Source of the DNA: Pristionchus mayeri
Lineage: Eukaryota; Nematoda; Chromadorea; Rhabditida; Neodiplogasteridae
Direction: 5' to 3'
Length of the DNA: 64,000 nucleotides
NCBI GenBank assembly: GCA_036245805.1
Contig: BTRK01000002.1
Coordinates: 10,350,689-10,414,688, forward strand
The number at the start of each line of letters is the position of its first letter. Position 1 is the stretch's first letter. The position numbers and the translations under genes were made by a program. Of this stretch, positions 57,368 to 64,000 are shown piece by piece. The notes under the pieces are model-generated. The model worked only from the letters and a program-made list of their open reading frames with translations. It had not been told where the DNA came from and did not search any database.

Positions 57368-60300
57368 ATGAGGGAAAATCAGAAGCTCCTCGTTTGTCCT
57401 GCCTACTACTGCCCTCTTAGCCTTCCTTATCGGTAAACTATTTATTGTGTTGTCAAAAGCTGTCCGATTCGTTCGAATTATTTTCCGGACTTTCCTGAAA
57501 AGATTGAGACTACTGTTCAATCTTTACAGCTCAACATCGGCATTTCATCCCTATCGGCAATTTAGCTGCACCAGAGTTTAACGAATGAACTCGAATTCGC
57601 GAATTTTATTATTATTTTTAAAGATTTTTTGTTATTTATTTATTTTTAGTTTTTTGAAGCGATACTTTGCAGGTTAGCAAGAGAAGCAATTGTTTTGAAT
57701 CTGTCCCCTTGTCCGTCCCCTGTCCGCCCGTTTTCACTTTAATTATATATAATCTTGACATTTATCTTACAGCTGTTGACAAATGCAAAATACCCGATGC
57801 ACCCATATGTTCGAAAGGATACGGCCCTCCTACCGGACTGCTCGCTAATTTTACCAAATCGGCGGATGAGAATGGGCAAGTCACGTTCAAGTGTCCATCC
57901 GGGCACAGACCGTACGGGGTAAGTGAATATTAAAATTTTTATAGAATTGATTATGTCATCATTTTTACTTCACCGGGGGATAAAGTAAAAATGAGGAGAC
58001 GAACTCACGTGTATCGATCTATATTTCGAGAACAATGGCTTTCCAGAAACTGACTGCAATAAGAAACACTCCACTTTTCATGGAAGTGATTGACAAATAT
58101 ACGTGCAACCCTGAAAGTGGAAAGTAAGTATTTGTTCAAGTTCTGAAAAAAACAGAGTGATTTTTTTCAGATGGAATACTTTGCTGGAATATAATTTTGT
58201 AAGTTTTCACTTGTCCTTTGAAAATGTATGTAAAAATTGATAATTTTCTTATTGATCTTTCTGCGTCGAATGAGAACTATTTGATATGTACGCCGTTGAT
58301 ATTAGGTTGAGCCTAAAGTTTTGCGCGATTTTGGCTAAAGTGCATCCTGACATCTAACATCGTTCGTTGTTGCCCAATCAACTCAGATCTTTTAGTGCTA
58401 GATAGTGGCATTTATACTCTCTTTAGCGCACACTATCATAGATCTGTCCGACCAAGGGAAATAAAACAGCGATGCAGCAAACTTCATCTGGCTAACCAAC
58501 AACATTACTTTTCAAAGTATTATAATTTCTTTTTGAACGGAGATAAGACTCTATGTTAACGACAGTTGTAAAGCGTGACTGGAATATATTGTACTGGTAA
58601 TGTTGAGACTGATCAACCATTAAGGGCCTATGAGAAATATGTGCGGAATCCGAATTTGAGTATTCATGACGATGTCAAGATAAGTTTTAGGGGTACTCTA
58701 TATATACCGATAGTTCTTGAGATTTCAATTATTTATGAATGTGAACTACCTTTCTAGTACAAGTCAAAATTCCATTTGGGAGAGAATGCGGATCTCCATT
58801 CGTGAACAGGGTTTTTCGGATTTTAGGTGTCCAATGTAGAACATCGAAATACACACTTTTGCCTTTTTTGTGCTAGCCACGTGGTTCGCTGGGCGGTTCT
58901 TTCGTGCCAAAATTAACGAACAACCCTTACCCTATCATTTACTAATTAGGAATATTGTGGGGGTCGCTACTTTTTCAAGGGTGAACCGTGCCTGAAGGTC
59001 CTCCATATCAGCGTTTTCGACATTTTCATTGAAAAATACTTCAGGTGCAAATGTCACTTTTTTAGATGAGAAAGCCAAGTGGGCTCTTAAATATCGTTGC
59101 AATAGTGAACCCTGTAAGTAATGACAACAGCGCCCATAGGTAGCTGTCAGTCTCGTTAATCCGCGAAACAGGTGATTTGTTCGAGAGAACTCTGATTTTT
59201 TCAAGTACCCGTGATTAATTGACCTATACGAAGTGTATACTGTATTCCACAGCTTTCTCGTTTTGGTACTAGGCAGTGCACGCCTCGGGCTTCTGAATAA
59301 ACTTTATGAGCTTCTATCTAAAAATTTCTTTGCAAAGTGCAGCAGTTTAAAAGAAAATCAATATTTTTCTGAAAAATCCAAAGTTATGCAGACCTTGATT
59401 TCTCGCAAAGTAGAGTTATTTGATCTAGTTAAAATATATTATTCTAAAGGTTGAACATGTCCCTGTATATTGACATTAGGACAACAGATGGTTATTTTAG
59501 CAAAAGAAACTGCACGAACTCAAACTTGAGAGCCAAAATCGCGCAAAACTTTAGGCTCAACCTAATATATGAATGCTGACTTGACGCAATACTTCTCATC
59601 CGACCTAGCACCCTTAGTGATTACTACCAAACAGAAATGAATATATATTATTCTGAAATAAATAAAAAATTCAGGCAACCTGCCATCTACCTACTGGATG
59701 CCGTAAGCTAATTGAAATTTTAATTAATTCAATGACTTGCCGCAATGATTATAAATATAATTACTTGGCATAAAATTTTTAGTGCGGAAATAAGAGCAAT
59801 CGTCGTATCGCAAAAATGAGTCTATAATCTGTAGGAAGAGTTCATTCCAATCGACCTGATTTCTATTTAGGGTCACTTTTTTGCGACGGCCAAAAAATAT
59901 GCACGTCCATCCTTATTATTCAAAAAGTCGTCCGAAAGACCGAGCGCTTTTGTGAAATTTTCAGATTTTTTTGCTCTTGTAAGCAAATGAGCCATAGAAC
60001 AACAAATATGATTAAAATTAAACTGGTTTATCTGACTCTATTATTCAGAAGTTGATTCGTTATCTCGTTTGTAGAGTAATATTAATTCTCATTCAAGCTC
60101 TTCATTTCCGCAATATACACAAGATATTTCAGAATTCAATTGCGAAATGACCATGTCTGGAAGAAGATACAAGCTTCTGAAAAATACTGGAAAAGTCATG
60201 TGCCCGGTTGGGCAAGAAATGATGCTGTCTCATGAAGGGAACTCCACAAAGATCTGGTATATGGAGTGCAATTCCCACGGTAATATTTGTCTACAAACGT

Positions 60301-63105
60301 GCATGTAAAACTTATCCTATATCCTTTGCAGTTTTCAAAATTTCATACCTTCCGGGCGGTCCAGAACCGTTTTTTGTGGACGGACCTACAATTGAATGCG
60401 TCGGTAGTAAGTAAAAATTGAGTTATCCTTTAGTTATCTGATATAGTAATTAAACAAAATAATATTATGCTAATTAAGCGTCATCTTCGACCTCGACAAC
60501 AACATCGACTTCCACCACCAGCCAGGTGAGTAGAAAGATCTTCTCAGTTAGAAAGGAAACATGAATATTGGCGTGTCATCTTTTTTTGTGAAAATATAGT
60601 GGTATTAGATGTCTGCGAAACTTTAGCTGATTTCCTACAACATTTTCGTTCGATTCATTTATCCCACGATGCATTACCCATAATGAACTCCCCTGAACGC
60701 AGGCTCTAACCTCCTCGTCAACCACAGCGTCATCATCCACATCATCAGCGACCACTACGACCACTACTACGGTATGTGGAGCAATTATTTTGTCATTTGA
60801 ATGCAATCACACTGTATGTATAGCAATTCTATGACATTTGAGTGCAGTCATACTGTATGTAGAGCAATGACGTGCACGTAGTCACTTCGAGCAATTTTGC
60901 AGTTATTCAGATACGTCCGCATTAGCAATAAGGCAATCGATGTGTGATAATTAAGTTATCATTTGCTAGTTTTGCTGTTTAACTGCTTGCAAAGCTCTTG
61001 AGTTGACAGGACATTTTCGCAGACCTCAACTTCCACGACCACTACAACAACATCCACATCTATTGAACCTACTACGCCTGCACCAAGTCGAAACTCATTT
61101 CTTTTCCCAGTTTAAACTTGATAATCATTATCCATTGCAGTTCCCTGCCTTCCGCCTCAGCAGGTGCCTGCAGAAGAGTTTCCACTCCACTGGTATTACG
61201 AAGGCGAACCTCGGCTTGAAGACGGTGGAAGTGAGAAAATAAATGTTGGAAATTGTGAAAGAAAAATCATAAAATATTGAAGAAGTGTAAATTAAAATCG
61301 TTGCATTATGTGCTGAAGCTCTAGGATTACTTGTGAATGTTCATTTTATTCAATTTCCTAAAAAATGAAGGATCTAATTTATTTAATTTCAGAAACAATT
61401 TCATGCAGGCACACCTTTATTGGAGTTCGTTTTATATTTATATTTATACTTGAAATTAGCGATTAATGCATATACCTGTAATAATTGCTGAAAATCGGAG
61501 ATGGCGCTAAGGCACACACCTTCGGTGCCAAATATAACTGCGATGGAGCAACGGGAAAGTAAGCTTGGAAGTGAAAAAATCGCCTACTTTAACACCAAAT
61601 ATGCTCTTTGAGGCATAACTTTTTTTGTATGTAATAGGGATGGCCATACGATTCGAGGTAGCGATTCCGCTACGCCTCTCCATCCTTAGATTTCCAAATG
61701 AGGCGAGGGTGACACAATCCGGAAACGTTACCTCGCATAGAACAGCCATCACTAGAATTTATCACTAAGCTCATTATCCAAATTTGCGCTCATCATAATT
61801 TTTGCAGATGGATTTCTAATTACCAACACAAATATGAGGCACCACAGTTTGTGAATTTTTATTTCAATTGCATAGTTCCCTTTTCCTTACTGTCGAAGAT
61901 AATATGTGCATTTGCCTAAGATGGACGTCACATTAAATTATTGCCCACAGTTTTTTTTCCAGATGAGCTGTGGAGTATCACAAGTGCCTCGTAAGCAGAC
62001 CGTTCAAATTTTCTCGAAAAAAAATATTGTAGCTAAATATTCCTCAATATGTAAATAATTGCATGTACTTCAAATCGAAAATTTCAGCGTATTGCCCCAT
62101 TTACAATGTACAATCTGGCGGAGGTAAAGGATACATCGCAATATACCCTGGACTGGTAGATTTTTATATCAACAAACAATTATGGAAAGTTTTCAGGAAC
62201 AATATTGCCCTGCAGGTCAGGGAATTCGATTCAACAATGGCACGATAGTCAAGAATTTGAAATGCGATGGTTAGTTGTATGCTACTAGTTGCTGGAAGCA
62301 TCTCCCTTGTTGTGAATAATATATTACCGAAACTATTCAGATGTATCGTTAATCGATCAACGGCGGTTGATATTTAAGCAATTATCTTTCTTTTCTGACA
62401 CAATTACCACCACATGAATTTACAGGTACAGGTGTAGAAAAAGGAATAGCAAGACTCACCGCTGACGGTATCATCCTCACTGATCCGGAATTTAAATGCT
62501 CAGGTATTGGTACACAAGTGTACGATGGGTATGTTTTAAACGTAGTGTATGATATCAAGTTCTGGATTCTCTGTAGTTCGATAACAGCTCGAAACTTGAA
62601 GCATAGGTTAAATATAAGTGAAACCCAGTCCACATCATGCTAAATTCTGTGTTTTCTGACCGATGAGGATGTATTGATGTAAAAGTAGTCTCTGCAATTT
62701 GAATCTACTAGTCATTGTCGCGCTCTGACTGTTCTATAGTAGGTGTGCAAATCATAAGAAAGTATATTGTACAAAATATCAAATTAATTTCAGGCTGCAC
62801 ACCGTATAACTACGCGGAGCAGACTTGTCTTTATGCGCACTCAGGAAGCTACACCAAATGCAAGCAGCCGACTATCGTTGACAATGCATACGTGTGCCAA
62901 CAGGGATGGACACTGATCATGGTGGAAGCTACCCTCTAAATATTGAACTGAAACTATATTTTGTTAGCATAGTGCATGGGAGAAGAAACCAGTTCAAACT
63001 GCCATCTGCGACCCGAAGGCTGACAGTTGGACGATTGTACTCAGAGAAAATGAGCCGATTCCCGAAGAGTTGAGATGGATCGCATGCACTGACAGAATTT
63101 ACTAA
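57368..63105 (+). CDS. Modular secreted protein, near-complete 19-exon gene
   Basis: Exons: 57368-57432, 57773-57918, 58047-58123, 58171-58198, 59675-59702, 60133-60279, 60332-60406, 60479-60525, 60703-60771, 61023-61086, 61141-61230, 61501-61558, 61808-61850, 61963-61990, 62088-62155, 62197-62269, 62426-62503, 62794-62921 and 62968-63105. All junctions are in phase and give about 482 residues. Modules: sushi-like (VDKCKIP..., FKCPSGHRPYG, YTCNPESGKW, ATC); a second Cys module (NCEMTMSGRRYKLL..., VMCPVGQEM, ECVG); Ser/Thr linkers from three exons (likely O-glycosylated); then PCLPPQQVPAEEF, HTFGAKYNCDGATGK, MSCG, YCPIYNVQSGGG, EQYCPAGQG, FKCS and a C-terminal Cys module ending ACTDRIY. The signal-peptide exon has one base too many: ATGAGGGAAA must lose a G to read MRKIRSSSFVLPTTALLAFL. 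It is the best-preserved family member; probably extracellular, with no known function I can assign. Confidence 0.7.
58302..59565. mobile_element. Mariner-like element in intron 4
   Basis: 1264 bp between TA dinucleotides (58300-58301 and 59566-59567). Inverted termini ttaggttgagcctaaagttt extend to about 33 bases (..tgcgcgattttggct). The inside has only short frames and no recognisable transposase. It explains why this intron is 1.5 kb while the corresponding introns elsewhere are about 100 bases. Confidence 0.85.
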
Positions 63106-64000
63106 AAAATAGGATCACATCGACATGTGTTCCGCCAAATTGTTTTTTCTCAGTTGTGTCTCGCTATTATTTCGGCATTTCAACTTGCTATTATTATGAC
63201 ATTTCATGAGCATTCAATTAATTCTACATACTATAGAAATAATATTCATCGAATTGCATCGACTTGCTTCTGATTTCGTGCCTATGCCAAATTTCGATAA
63301 ATTTTGTGTTCTGCATTTTGATGAGCAACTGAATGGCAAGCACATACTGAGAAGAAAAAAAATCCGATATGCATCGCGGTTGGGTCTATTACGCGCTCAG
63401 CTAGTAAGCTAAGTCTCGTTCTTGCTACTTCGGGCGTCAAGATCGGTGCGGATCACTACATCAAGCACAAACTCGAACACGCATTGCAATCCCGGGCACG
63501 TTCCCACGTCACTCATGTCCACGGTCCTTGCAGGAGCATTATGTCGCAACTAATGTTGATGCAATCTCCGATTTACCCAACTAAATACCAAAGAATGAAT
63601 GATCTTCGATATTTTAAATTTCAACGTCTCAACTTCCGTGCTTTGGTGGTCTTGCAAGCATCAACCAAGTACCAGATACTCGAATCAAGACTTCCCTTAT
63701 TTTGGGACGAATTTGAGGTAAAATACATTAATTAACAGTCGTATATGAGGCCGGTCGCCTAAGAATCGAACAAGGTCTGGCACACCGATTTTTCGAAAAT
63801 CTGCTAAAATAGGTTCTCGAGGGTGCTGATCATCATGGTGAACTTCATTTTGAACCAACTCGATCCGTTGAGCCCTTCCGACTACAACGCAACAACGGAT
63901 TAACGAAATGACTTCAAACTTTCACAAAGGCATAACAAGATGCCAATTAACATACCTATGTTGAAATCACATCATGCATGATTAGTTAAATATGTGAAAA
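63106..64000. other. No gene recognised
   Basis: 3' flank of the modular gene. A frame near 63410-63560 (LATSGVKIGADHYIKHKLEH) looks mildly protein-like but has no splice partners or known family. Confidence 0.3.

Overview
The window looks like a nematode genome, most probably a diplogastrid such as Pristionchus. This is inferred from a major sperm protein gene, a nanos gene, very small exons split by short introns with TTTCAG-type acceptors, start codons directly behind acceptor-like sites (as in spliced-leader trans-splicing), and many dispersed TACCGTAA / TACTGTAG words in introns. I see no bacterial operons, rRNA, intact tRNA or CRISPR array. Most genes are split into exons of 28-220 bases, so they were assembled by hand from splice sites and phase continuity; a given exon edge may be off by a base or two.

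Layout. 0.3-2 kb: a truncated LINE reverse transcriptase, one phosphatidylinositol-transfer-protein exon and a broken arylacetamide-deacetylase-like start. 2.1-11.1 kb: a 3.1-kb segment present three times (forward, inverted, forward), each copy carrying a minisatellite, the tail of a Tc1/mariner-type transposase and a small secreted Cys-rich gene. 11-18.6 kb: more foldback elements, two MITEs with clear 8-bp target duplications, a second LINE fragment with a 13-bp target duplication, and C-terminal exons of the Cys-rich family seen later. 19.3-20.6 kb: an F-box gene on the minus strand. 20.9-24.0 kb: a 1.5-kb-arm palindrome containing a small membrane-protein gene in both arms. 24.3-25.1 kb: a complete five-exon gene for a 110-residue secreted or membrane protein. 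26.0-26.7 kb: a damaged major sperm protein gene. 27.5-33.5 kb: a twelve-exon nanos gene (435 residues) with duplicated exons. 35.7-50.1 kb and 57.4-63.1 kb: a family of secreted modular proteins built of sushi-like and other Cys-rich modules joined by Thr/Ser-rich linkers, in three partly decayed units and one nearly intact gene. Between and inside these lie mariner elements and many inverted repeats.

The outstanding feature is the density of palindromes: more than twenty inverted repeats in 64 kb, with arms from about 20 bp to 2.6 kb. Some are ordinary MITEs with target duplications. Others carry copies of host exons in their arms, so they are inverted duplications of genomic DNA and not just transposons. 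Whether this reflects a real foldback-amplification process or long-read assembly artefacts is the main question the window raises.
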